Shown: positions 26,801 to 33,770 of the stretch, one piece after another
How the letters are laid out: each line of letters begins with the position of its first letter
Position numbering within the stretch: position 1 is the first letter of the stretch
Assembly (NCBI RefSeq): GCF_014879935.1
Contig: NZ_JACSRD010000195.1
Coordinates: 1-59,723 of the forward strand
Origin: Prosthecobacter sp.
GTDB taxonomy: Bacteria; Verrucomicrobiota; Verrucomicrobiia; Verrucomicrobiales; Verrucomicrobiaceae
DNA length: 59,723 nt
Reading direction: 5' to 3'
Notes under the pieces: generated by a model
The model's database searches: none
Told to the model about the DNA's origin: nothing
What the model saw: only the letters and a program-made list of their open reading frames with translations
Translations under genes and position numbers: made by a program

Positions 26801-26940
26801 GTGGCCACGATGACCACCGGCATCTTGATCTCCGGGAACAAGTCCACCGGCAGACGAACGAGGCTGGTGAGGCCGACCACCAGCGTTGCGAGGCAGGAGA
26901 CGATGATGAAGTATGGATACCGAAGGGCGAAGCGCGTCAT
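23821..26940 (-). CDS. RND family efflux transporter permease (AcrB/HAE1-type)
   Basis: The 1039-residue length is standard for RND pumps. The first membrane segment (YPYFIIVSCLATLVVGLTSL) is followed by the periplasmic porter region and six more helices, repeated in the second half (LGLILAVVLVYLILVAQFQS, VMSLMGVVMMMGIVVSNSIL). The proton relay in TM4 is seen as LALGFSRLIDDSVVVLENIF, keeping the Asp pair. It uses proton motive force to export hydrophobic compounds through the adaptor and TolC proteins coded beside it. An RraA-like gene lies 15 bases upstream. Confidence 0.94.
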   Translation of the reverse strand: MTRFALRYPYFIIVSCLATLVVGLTSLVRLPVDLFPEIKMPVVIVATFYPGMPPEQIEQDLTSRLERFLTLAGGIDHMESRSLPGASLIKIYFQPGISADSAVSSIGNLAMAELRRLPPGTLPPVVLKFDASSQPVCLITLKGEGMNESQLRDVGHYKVRTQAAVVPGAALPQPMGGRYRQIQVYVDPLKLEAHQLSLMDVVRSVNDSNLILPAGDVRIGPFDYNIYANTQVPTIADIAKIPLKTVGQSSVLVGDIGEAKDASQVQYNLVRVDGQRSAYQPVLRQGGDSNTISIVSGVRDILRKLVDVPSQLVTNVVFDQSIFVKKAVDNLLHEGGIGLILTGVLILVFLGSMRATVAVFLSIPLSALAMFIALALGGGTINTMILGGLALGFSRLIDDSVVVLENIFRHMEHGETPEVAAEKGGREVALPVLAATLTTAVVFFPVIFLSGASRYLFMALGLAVVLSILASYLVAMTVVPLFCAKWIKKVQPHHSPDARGFNAWFNRRFDGLLNVFERVLRTALKAPSLILILLAAAMACSALLLPWIGMAYFPRTDAGQFYISLKAPSGTRLEVTEKLVEQVENICREVVEKDDMDVVVSNIGITADFSAIFNPNTAQHTATVQVSLKEDHHVGSYEYMRRVRERLRTELPHVSAFFQSGGLVDSVLNLGRPTPIDIQISGSDIKATHKTASELAARIRQLPGVSDVLVPQDMDYPSIRMDLDRKRISELGLTPKEVTHNVITALMSNGLIAPTFWADPKSGNDYYLTVQYPEGHVRDFEMLRAIPIRGPGMEKSVRLDAVATLEPMLGPTEITHYQIRRIINLFVAPEGEDVSLVMKGVEKILSETKVPEGAKIDLRGSVGNMNESFQTFGLGLILAVVLVYLILVAQFQSFLDPFLILLAIPTGLIGVVLMLWATGTTLNVMSLMGVVMMMGIVVSNSILIVEFARHLRQDGVPLRDAVITACRVRLRPILMTSLATLIGLAPMALALGTGSEAYAPLARAIIGGLGVSVVLTMFVVPAAYLIAHRRRESTAAVPS

Positions 26941-26955
26941 GAGTCAGTCTCCGGT

Positions 26956-27651
26956 TCAGTCAAAAACTCCGCGCACAGCGTTGCGCAGCTTGTCCACGGT
27001 CACCTCGCCCGCCCGGCAGAGCTCGAACACCTTGCGCTCGCGTTCGGTGATCTGTGCGGCCGCGGCCGGGATGCGGTCCGCGATCTCATGAGGCACGGAC
27101 AGCACGCCGTGGCAGTCCGCGTGCAGCAGATCGCCCGGCCTCACCTCCAGTCCGCCGATTTTCACCGGTGTGCCGAACTCCACCACGTGCACGTAGGCAT
27201 GCGAGACGGAGACGTGATTGGCGAAGAGCTTGAAGCTGCCCTGGTTGATCGCAGGCAGGTCGCGCACGGAGCCGTTCGTGATCGCTGCGACGCAACCGAG
27301 GCCGTGCAGGATGCAGGCATGCACCTCCCCGAGGAAAGCGCCGGCGCCGGGAGCTTCATCCACGTCCTCGATCACGACGATGCGGGGTCCTGGAATGGTC
27401 AGGATGTGGTCCCACCAGTCCGTGCGGTCCACAAAGGTGCCGCCAGTCACCGGCGGGCTGGAGCAGCGGATGCGGGCGGTCACCGCATGACCGACGACCG
27501 GCGAATCGCAGTTGGTCATGCAGCGGATGCTGGAATCGGCATAGCCCTCGTTGCGCAGGCGGACGTTGAAGGTCTCGATCGCATTTGCGACCGTGCAGGT
27601 GTCGATTTTTTGCAGTGCCTGGAGGGTTTCAGGAGCGATGGCGGGCTTCAT
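26956..27651 (-). CDS. RraA/HMG-aldolase-like family protein within efflux operon
   Basis: The 231-residue protein belongs to the RraA-like superfamily, which includes 4-hydroxy-4-methyl-2-oxoglutarate aldolases, oxaloacetate decarboxylases and RNase E regulators. The core motif is AFLGEVHACILHGLGCVAAI followed by TNGSVRDLPAI, with the conserved Gly-Glu and Arg-Asp pairs that bind the metal and keto-acid. VRPGDLLHADCHGVLSVP follows. Its start overlaps the adaptor stop (ATGA) and the RND gene begins 15 bases downstream, so it is truly embedded in the pump operon. The activity is probably enzymatic, perhaps on an aromatic or keto-acid compound also handled by the pump. Confidence 0.85.
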   Translation of the reverse strand: MKPAIAPETLQALQKIDTCTVANAIETFNVRLRNEGYADSSIRCMTNCDSPVVGHAVTARIRCSSPPVTGGTFVDRTDWWDHILTIPGPRIVVIEDVDEAPGAGAFLGEVHACILHGLGCVAAITNGSVRDLPAINQGSFKLFANHVSVSHAYVHVVEFGTPVKIGGLEVRPGDLLHADCHGVLSVPHEIADRIPAAAAQITERERKVFELCRAGEVTVDKLRNAVRGVFD

Positions 27652-28796
27652 TTCTTGTCGAGGGTCGGCAGTTCGACTGGCTTGGGTTGCACGCTCTGGC
27701 CGTGGCTGAATTGCGCGCGGCTGCCGACCATCACGAGGTCGCCTTCGGCAAGTCCCTCCGCGATCTCCAGGTGCGTCGGCGACTCGGTGCCGACCATCAC
27801 GTTCCGTGCCTCGATTTTGTTGTCCTTGATCAAATAGACACTGGCGGTGCTCTTGTCCCGGGTCACGGCCTCGATGGGCAGGATCAGCGCGTTGCTGCGG
27901 CGGTCGATTTTCAGCATCACCGTCGCATAAACGCCCGCGATCAGGCTGCGGTCCGGGTTCGGCAGGTCGATTTGCGCCTCCATGGTGCGGGTGGCCGTCT
28001 CCACCTTCTGCGACACACGTGTGATCCGGCCCTGGAACTTCCTCGTGAGGGACGGGATGCGGATTTCCGCCTCATCCCCCACTTTCACGCCCGCCACATA
28101 GGAAACAGACACCGGAAACGCCACACGCAGAAGATCGACCTGCGACAGCCGCACCAGCGGCAGTGAGCCCGAGCTCGTTCCTGACTGGATGAGCGACCCC
28201 GGGTCCGAATACCGCCGTGTGATCACGCCTGCGAACGGCGCGGAGATTTTGGTGTAGTCCAGCATCGTCTGAAAGCGGCTCTTGGTTGCTGCCGCCACGT
28301 TTTGCTCCTCCTTGGCAGCATTCAGCGCCGCCCGCGCCGACTGGTCACGCAGCCGTGCCGAATCAATGTCCTGCTTCGCAATGAGGTCCGGCTGCGCCTT
28401 GTCCGCTGACTCCAACCGTGACAGGGCCAGATGCGCCTCCTCGTAGGCCGCCGTGGCCTTCTCCATGTCCGCCTGGGCCCGGCGTTCGGCAGCCTGGGCG
28501 TTTTCCAGGTCAAACTTCAGCTCCGGCACGTCCAGCTCCGCGATGAGCTGCCCCTCCTTCACGCCATCGCCGGCGTCCACAAGCATCTTGTCGAGGTAGC
28601 CCGTCGCTCGCGCATGCAGTTCGATCTCCTTGTAAGGCCGCAGCTCGGCGTCAAATGCCACCTCGCGGTAGATCTCGCCCTTCTTCACCGGGACAACGGC
28701 CACGGTGGGCAGATCGGTGCCTTTGGCTGTGGTCCACAGGCATGCCAGGAGGAGGCAGGGAAGGAAAAGAGGTGGTTTTCGACAGAGGGAGGGCAT
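27648..28796 (-). CDS. Efflux RND transporter periplasmic adaptor (HlyD/MFP family)
   Basis: The 382-residue protein has an N-terminal export signal (PPLFLPCLLLACLWTTA; the Cys could make it a lipoprotein). It shows the usual adaptor order: barrel strand (VVPVKKGEIYREVAFDAELR), lipoyl half (ARATGYLDKMLVDAGDGVKE), coiled-coil hairpin (DMEKATAAYEEAHLALSRLE), second lipoyl half (YTKISAPFAGVITRRY) and membrane-proximal domain. It bridges the RND pump and TolC. It is the first gene of the four-gene operon and has a palindromic operator 38 bases upstream. Confidence 0.92.
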   Translation of the reverse strand: MPSLCRKPPLFLPCLLLACLWTTAKGTDLPTVAVVPVKKGEIYREVAFDAELRPYKEIELHARATGYLDKMLVDAGDGVKEGQLIAELDVPELKFDLENAQAAERRAQADMEKATAAYEEAHLALSRLESADKAQPDLIAKQDIDSARLRDQSARAALNAAKEEQNVAAATKSRFQTMLDYTKISAPFAGVITRRYSDPGSLIQSGTSSGSLPLVRLSQVDLLRVAFPVSVSYVAGVKVGDEAEIRIPSLTRKFQGRITRVSQKVETATRTMEAQIDLPNPDRSLIAGVYATVMLKIDRRSNALILPIEAVTRDKSTASVYLIKDNKIEARNVMVGTESPTHLEIAEGLAEGDLVMVGSRAQFSHGQSVQPKPVELPTLDKK

Positions 28797-28833
28797 TGGC
28801 GCGATGGGAAATCCAACGACCGCAAGGAATTAT

Positions 28834-28853
28834 TTGTTACAATATTGTCACAA
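28834..28853. promoter_or_regulatory. 20-bp palindrome upstream of efflux operon
   Basis: TTGTTACAATATTGTCACAA is a palindrome with one mismatched pair, 38 bases upstream of the adaptor start (minus strand). Its size and symmetry are typical of TetR- or MarR-type efflux repressors. No such regulator gene is in the window, so the cognate protein would be encoded elsewhere. The 260-base gap it lies in also holds the DUF47 promoter; nothing else was found there. Confidence 0.55.
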
Positions 28854-28992
28854 AGCAGAGCCTGGGAGGCAAAATGTGGCTGGAGTCCTGACGCCGACCT
28901 GCGGCCGCCGGTGTAAGCGAGTTTCTCCGCCATTCTTCGGAGGAAGCCGTTTTGAGTTACGAATCCGTCACACAGGCGGATTTTGACCTTCC

Positions 28993-29021
28993 TTGACAGA
29001 GTTGCGCCCCCTCGCTCTAAC
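28993..29021 (+). promoter_or_regulatory. Sigma-70-like promoter for phosphate transport genes
   Basis: TTGACA (28993-28998), a 17-base spacer and TCTAAC (29016-29021) match the housekeeping consensus in ten of twelve positions and end 35 bases before the DUF47 start. No PHO-box-like direct repeats are evident next to it. Confidence 0.5.
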
Positions 29022-29056
29022 TGGCGCGCCCGCCAACCCCGGGCGAACACTCCCAC

Positions 29057-29689
29057 ATGATCTCTTTCCAAAAAATCTTCGGCAAGACGGATGTCTTTTA
29101 CGACCTGCTCGAAGCCAGCGCGGCCCAGGCCCGCCAGAGCGTCCAGTCGCTGAACAAGCTGCTTTCCCAGCCTGCCGACCCTTCCCTGAACATCGACGCC
29201 TTCTCCGCCACCCGCCGCGAGGACAAAAAGATCACCCGCCAGATCGACGAGGCGCTGTGCAAGACCTTTGTCACCGAGCTGGAGCGTGAGGACATCGAGG
29301 CGTTGGCCAATGCTCTCTATAAGATCCCGAAAACGGTCGAAAAAATCGCCGAACGCGTGCTCATCTGCCGCGAGCGGGTGGCTGGCACCGACTTCTCCGC
29401 CCAGATCAAGCACATGGGCGCCGCGGCGGACATCGTGGTGACGATCGTGACCGAGCTGCGCCAGAAGCTGCACCTGGAGCGCGTGAAGAGCCTCAACGAG
29501 CAGATCCAGCAGATCGAAGGCGACGCGGACAAGCTGATGCTAGACTGCCTGCGCCGGCTTTACACCGCGGAAAAGGACGCGGTGCTCATCGTCATCCTGA
29601 AGGACCTCTACGACCTCATTGAGAAGGTGGTGGACCGCTGCCGTGATGCCGGAAACGTCGTCGCCCACATCGTGTTGAAGAACTCCTGA
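29057..29689 (+). CDS. DUF47/PhoU-like Pit accessory protein
   Basis: The 210-residue, almost wholly helical protein matches the DUF47 family, relatives of PhoU that accompany low-affinity phosphate transporters. TDVFYDLLEASAAQARQSVQ opens the first three-helix bundle, and ADKLMLDCLRRLYTAEKDAV with LKDLYDLIEKVVDRCRDAGN closes the second, carrying the Glu/Asp metal-binding pattern. The Pit transporter gene starts 20 bases later, so they form an operon. The protein probably controls or stabilises the transporter at the inner membrane. Confidence 0.9.
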   Translation: MISFQKIFGKTDVFYDLLEASAAQARQSVQSLNKLLSQPADPSLNIDAFSATRREDKKITRQIDEALCKTFVTELEREDIEALANALYKIPKTVEKIAERVLICRERVAGTDFSAQIKHMGAAADIVVTIVTELRQKLHLERVKSLNEQIQQIEGDADKLMLDCLRRLYTAEKDAVLIVILKDLYDLIEKVVDRCRDAGNVVAHIVLKNS

Positions 29690-29709
29690 TCCGCAGCGCC
29701 TCGCGCCCC

Positions 29710-30804
29710 ATGACCACCGCGTTGCTCCTGCTCTTCTTCGTGCTGTTTGTCGTGCTCGCCTTCGAGTACATCAACGGTTTCCACGACACGGCGAACGCCA
29801 TCGCCACGGTCGTTTCCACCAAGGTGTTGACGCCACGGCAGGCGCTGGTGCTGGCCGCCGGGATGAACCTGGTCGGCGCGTTCTTCGGCCAGGCCGTGGC
29901 CAAGACGATCCACAGCGGCATTGTCGATGACAAGGTGGTGGCCGTGACGACCATCACGATCCTGTGCGCCATGCTGGGCGGCATTGTGTGGAACCTCATC
30001 ACGTGGTGGTTCGGCATGCCATCGAGCTCCACGCACGCGCTGGTCGGCGGCCTCATCGGAGCGAGCCTCGCCGCGGCCAAGGGAAACTGGAACGTGCTGA
30101 TCTGGTCCCGTGAGAAGGTGGACAAGGTGACCGGCAAGGTCAGCATGGAGGGCATTTACCACAAGGTGGTCATCCCGATGATCACCTCCCCGGCGCTCGG
30201 CCTCGTGGTGGGGTTCTTTATCATGGGCTTCCTGTTCTGGCTGATCCGGAACTGGCGTCCGCGCACGGTGAACACGACCTTCGGCAATCTGCAGATCTTC
30301 AGCGCCGCGTACATGGGCTTCGGCCACGGCATGGCGGACGCGCAGAAGACCATGGGCGTGATCATGCTCACGCTTTATGGAGCGACGCAGGCGGGAGATC
30401 TCGACAGCCTGCCCTCCTGGCTGGGCTTCCTCAAAATCCAGGACAAAGGCGCCAGCATTCCGCTGTGGATCATCATGACCTGCGCCTTTGTCATGGCTGC
30501 CGGAACGTATGCGGGCGGCTGGCGCATCATCAAGACGCTGGGCCACAAGATGGTGAAGATGAAGCCCGTGCACGGCTTCGCCGCGGAAACGACTGCGGCC
30601 ACCATCCTGGCCACCACGGGCTACATGGGCATGCCGGTTTCCACCACGCACACGATCACCACCTCCATCATGGGCGTCGGCGCGGCAAAGCGCTGGGGAT
30701 CCATCCGCTGGCCGCTCATCGAGAGCATCGTCTGGGCCTGGGTCATGACCATCCCGGCCACCGGTCTCCTTGGCTGGGTGTTCTACAAGCTGATCGGTTC
30801 GTGA
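29710..30804 (+). CDS. pit: Inorganic phosphate transporter, PiT family
   Basis: The 364-residue membrane protein has the two inverted signature repeats of PiT transporters: FEYINGFHDTANAIATVVST near the start and AAYMGFGHGMADAQKTMG in the second half. GMPSSSTHALVGGLIG and GMPVSTTHTITTSIMGV are the two matching loops. About ten hydrophobic segments are visible. It imports phosphate, often as a metal-phosphate complex, with cations. It is slightly shorter than E. coli PitA because the central loop is reduced, as in many DUF47-associated members. The downstream HNH gene converges 10 bases away. Confidence 0.93.
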   Translation: MTTALLLLFFVLFVVLAFEYINGFHDTANAIATVVSTKVLTPRQALVLAAGMNLVGAFFGQAVAKTIHSGIVDDKVVAVTTITILCAMLGGIVWNLITWWFGMPSSSTHALVGGLIGASLAAAKGNWNVLIWSREKVDKVTGKVSMEGIYHKVVIPMITSPALGLVVGFFIMGFLFWLIRNWRPRTVNTTFGNLQIFSAAYMGFGHGMADAQKTMGVIMLTLYGATQAGDLDSLPSWLGFLKIQDKGASIPLWIIMTCAFVMAAGTYAGGWRIIKTLGHKMVKMKPVHGFAAETTAATILATTGYMGMPVSTTHTITTSIMGVGAAKRWGSIRWPLIESIVWAWVMTIPATGLLGWVFYKLIGS

Positions 30805-30814
30805 TTGGCTGGGC

Positions 30815-31237
30815 TCAAACAGGCGGATGAATGCCGACGGCGATCAGCGCCGCGCGCAGATTCACCAGTCCCGGACGGTTCAAACGAAGTGTCTCCACCG
30901 TCGCACGTCCAGCAGGCGTCAGACCGACAAGGCGTCTCGCGTCCGGCAACCACGCGAAATGCTCTTTCCAGCGTTGCGCACGCGGATGAAACAGAGCCGT
31001 GGGAAGCTCGGTCACGGGATCCACAGCACGTGTCCGTGTGAATTTGTGGTTGTTACAGCCCTGGCAGGACAAGGCGAGATTGCCTGCATGAGTGGTGCCT
31101 CGTTTGCTGCGTGGAATGATGTGCTCTATTGAAAATGCCTCGGGGGCAAAAGCCTCAGGCGTCTGGCAGTATTCGCAGCGTCCGTGCGCACGGGCGCGGA
31201 CCAGCCGGCGCAGCGCCACACTGACGGTGTCAGCCAT
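30815..31237 (-). CDS. HNH endonuclease
   Basis: The 140-residue protein contains a full HNH/zinc finger nuclease core at about 15-65: GRCEYCQTPE gives the first Cys pair, IEHIIPRSKRGTTHAGNLAL the catalytic His and Asn, and SCQGCNNHKF the second Cys pair. The C-terminal 70 residues (RAQRWKEHFAWLPDARRLVG) are shared by small HNH proteins found in cyanobacteria and Verrucomicrobia. The gene overlaps the preceding small gene by 8 bases. It may be a stand-alone nuclease or a toxin-like module with that partner; no recombinase or phage genes lie nearby. Confidence 0.87.
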   Translation of the reverse strand: MADTVSVALRRLVRARAHGRCEYCQTPEAFAPEAFSIEHIIPRSKRGTTHAGNLALSCQGCNNHKFTRTRAVDPVTELPTALFHPRAQRWKEHFAWLPDARRLVGLTPAGRATVETLRLNRPGLVNLRAALIAVGIHPPV

Positions 31238-31628
31238 GCACGGTGACGAGGGAGGGCAGACCGAGCTGTTTCATCACTTCAGCCACGGTCAGTTTTCGCA
31301 GCGCCGCCAGCCTGACCACGCTCTGCACACGGCGGGCATGCAGTGTTTCCACCTGGTCGGAGAGATGTTGCAGTCTGCGTTGGTCAGCCGGTGTGAGCGT
31401 GCCGTTTCTGCGCCTGTTCACAAGCTTTCGATACTCCGCCCGCTCCCCGGCGGGCAGTGTGGCATTGATCACCTCCAGCAGCCGGGCCTCGCTGGGCTTC
31501 AAAGCACCCCGCTTTACCGCCGTGATCTTCTGGAGCCTCCCCATGACACCTTCCACTTCGACGACGCTCATCTTCGCCAGTTCTCGAAGAATTCGCGCTG
31601 GAGTGAGACGTGTTGCAGACATCGACAT
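31230..31628 (-). CDS. Hypothetical helical protein paired with HNH nuclease
   Basis: The 132-residue protein is predicted to be all helix and basic: TPARILRELAKMSVVEVEGV, ARLLEVINATLPAGERAEYR, RRRNGTLTPADQRRLQHLSD, and a final segment RKLTVAEVMKQLGLPSL. I recognise it only as a common neighbour of this type of HNH gene, whose start it overlaps by 8 bases. Co-translation suggests a partner or inhibitor of the nuclease. It has no signal peptide, membrane segment or recognisable DNA-binding motif. Confidence 0.65.
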   Translation of the reverse strand: MSMSATRLTPARILRELAKMSVVEVEGVMGRLQKITAVKRGALKPSEARLLEVINATLPAGERAEYRKLVNRRRNGTLTPADQRRLQHLSDQVETLHARRVQSVVRLAALRKLTVAEVMKQLGLPSLVTVHG

Positions 31629-31658
31629 GGCGGAAAATTGGAGTGCCAGGACAAAAAC

Positions 31659-32912
31659 TCAAGCCGTGCTTTCAGTAGGAGCCACCTCCGCCAAAGCGGC
31701 ACGCAGGGCGGCGGTCATGCGGTCGATTTCGCCCAGCGTCACGCACAGCGGCGGCATCAGAACGATGGTGTTGCCGACGGGACGTGTCAGGAGGCCGTGT
31801 TTGCGCGCGGCGAGGCAGATTTTCACGCCTGCGCTCGGATCTGGCGAATCCACGGTGATCGCCGCGATCATGCCGCATTGGCGGAAGGCCGGCAGATCAC
31901 GGAGGCCGTCGCGGAGGCGCGCGATTTTGGCGGGAAGCTGCTCCAGCACGCGTTCATCGCGAAAAACGCGCAAACTGGCCAGCGCGGCGGCACAACCGAG
32001 CTGGCTGCCGGCATAACTGTGGCCGTAGAAGAAGGTGCGGCCTTCGCCCGGATCGCCGAGGAAGCCTTCAAACACGCGTTCCGTCGTCAAAGTGGCCGCA
32101 AACGGCAGATAACCGCCGGTGATGCCTTTGGCGAGGCAGAGGAAGTCCGGAACGACGTCCTCATGCTCGCACGCGAACATTTTGCCAGTGCGTCCGAAGC
32201 CGGTCATGACCTCATCGAGGATCAAAAACACATCGTGGGCGTCACACCAGGCGTCGAGTGACTTCAACATGCCCTGCGGCCACAAACGCATGCCGGCCGC
32301 GCCTTGAATGAGCGGCTCAAGGATCACCGCGGCGACGCGATCCGCCGCGAGGCCCGCCAGCTCGTCCATGGACGACACGGTCACCACGCGATAGCCGAAG
32401 TCATTGCCACTGCCTTTGAAAAGAGGTATGCCGCCGAGACTGGCCGCGCCGAGCGTGTCGCCGTGATAGGCGCGGTCGAAGGCGATCAAGGTGTCGCGTT
32501 CCTGCCTGCCGTTCTGCTTCCAGAACTGCAAAGCCATGCGCACGGCGGATTCGATGGCGGTGGAGCCGTTGTCCGTGAAGAAGGCACGTGTGAGTTTCCC
32601 GCCCGGCACGAGATCGACGAGTTCCTTCGCCAGTCGGATGGCCGGCTCATGCGTGAAGCCGAGAAACGACGTGTGCGCCACCTTGCCGAGCTGCTCGATG
32701 ATCGCCTCATTGATCACGGGATGGCCGTGGCCGTGGATGTTGGTCCAGATCGACGCGTTGCCGTCGAGGTATTCACGGCCATGCTGGTCACGAAGCGTGC
32801 AGCCGTTGCCTGAAACGAGCAGCAGCGGCTCATGATCCGGCGAGCACCAAGGCTGCATCGGCGTGAAGGGGTGCCACAGATGGCGTTTGTCGAGGGCGAT
32901 GAGGTCGGTCAC
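31659..32912 (-). CDS. bioA: Adenosylmethionine-8-amino-7-oxononanoate aminotransferase
   Basis: The 417-residue PLP enzyme converts 7-keto-8-aminopelargonate to 7,8-diaminopelargonate in biotin synthesis, with S-adenosylmethionine as amino donor. The family start motif KRHLWHPFTPM is present, as are TDNGSTAIESAVRMALQFW, FDRAYHGDTLGA, LILDEVMTGFGRTGKMFACE (Asp for the pyridine nitrogen) and LCLAKGITGGYLPFAAT (Schiff-base Lys). FFYGHSYAGSQLGCAAALA follows. The gene is alone here; no bioB, bioD or bioF is in the window. It is divergent from the sigma factor gene, with 86 bases between. Confidence 0.95.
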   Translation of the reverse strand: MTDLIALDKRHLWHPFTPMQPWCSPDHEPLLLVSGNGCTLRDQHGREYLDGNASIWTNIHGHGHPVINEAIIEQLGKVAHTSFLGFTHEPAIRLAKELVDLVPGGKLTRAFFTDNGSTAIESAVRMALQFWKQNGRQERDTLIAFDRAYHGDTLGAASLGGIPLFKGSGNDFGYRVVTVSSMDELAGLAADRVAAVILEPLIQGAAGMRLWPQGMLKSLDAWCDAHDVFLILDEVMTGFGRTGKMFACEHEDVVPDFLCLAKGITGGYLPFAATLTTERVFEGFLGDPGEGRTFFYGHSYAGSQLGCAAALASLRVFRDERVLEQLPAKIARLRDGLRDLPAFRQCGMIAAITVDSPDPSAGVKICLAARKHGLLTRPVGNTIVLMPPLCVTLGEIDRMTAALRAALAEVAPTESTA

Positions 32913-32998
32913 GGCGAATGAGGGGATTAGCGGCTTGCGTTCTATTTACAAATCTTGTTTTCTTCGCGGTTTTCCTTCCGCGTATTCTGGCCCCGGTC

Positions 32999-33754
32999 AT
33001 GCACGATGAATCCTTGGCAGCCTCAGCAGAAAAGCAGCCCGCCAACAGCGGGCTTTTTCCGGCGACGATGTGGTCGATGATTCTGGCCGCCAAAGGCGAG
33101 GAAGAGGCCCTGGGAGCCTTGGAACGGCTTGGGCGGGCTTATTGGAGGCCCTTGTACATTTTCATGCGCCAGCGTGGTGTGGATCACGATGCGGCGGCGG
33201 ATGCGGTGCAGGGTTTCTTCGAGCATCTGCTGTCCCACGAGATGCTGCGGCATGTGCAGCGCGGGGAGGTGCGCTTCCGCAGTTTTCTGCTGCGGTGCTT
33301 CAGCAACTGGCTGGCCAATGAGCATGAGAAGGCGCATGCGGCGAAGCGGGGCGGCGGTGCGCCGCTTCTCGACGTGGATGAATTCGGCTCGCGTGCCGAT
33401 GAACCGGCCCTGATCGAAGGAGAATCGCCGGATCATGCCTTCGACCGCGGCTGGGCGCGTGCGATGGTGGACCAGGCGATGTCCCGGCTGGAGCGTGAAC
33501 TGGCGGTGCGGGAGCGCTGCGCGTTTTTGGAGGAGTTGCGCCGGAAAACCTTCGCCACCGACGGCCAGAACCCGGATTGGGAGGAAATGGCCGCACGACA
33601 CGGAATGACGCATGGAGCGGTGCGGAAAGCGTCCACCGATCTGCGCCGCCGCTTTGGAGCACTGCTGCGGGAGGAGGTCAGAAACGTCGTGTCCAGCGAC
33701 GACGAGGTGGAGGACGAGCTGCGCTACCTCGTGGGCTTGTTGTCGGCCAACTAA
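32999..33754 (+). CDS. ECF-type RNA polymerase sigma factor
   Basis: The protein is 251 residues from ATG 32999 (MHDESLAASAEKQPANSG). Region 2 is visible as LERLGRAYWRPLYIFMRQRG followed by DAAADAVQGFFEHLL and RFRSFLLRCFSNWLANEHEK. Region 4 is the C-terminal helix-turn-helix WEEMAARHGMTHGAVRKAS. There is no anti-sigma gene. Instead, a membrane Ser/Thr kinase begins 16 bases after the stop, the arrangement seen in kinase-linked ECF groups of Planctomycetes and Verrucomicrobia. It probably directs transcription of surface genes, perhaps including the downstream autotransporter. Confidence 0.85.
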   Translation: MHDESLAASAEKQPANSGLFPATMWSMILAAKGEEEALGALERLGRAYWRPLYIFMRQRGVDHDAAADAVQGFFEHLLSHEMLRHVQRGEVRFRSFLLRCFSNWLANEHEKAHAAKRGGGAPLLDVDEFGSRADEPALIEGESPDHAFDRGWARAMVDQAMSRLERELAVRERCAFLEELRRKTFATDGQNPDWEEMAARHGMTHGAVRKASTDLRRRFGALLREEVRNVVSSDDEVEDELRYLVGLLSAN

Positions 33755-33770
33755 GCTGAATTTTTGTGTC

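Noticed and set aside
23857-27837. Very long plus-strand frame opposite the RND pump and RraA-like genes
   Set aside because: It is rich in His, Asp, Glu and Gly with no family pattern and runs through two clear genes on the other strand; antisense artefact of high GC.
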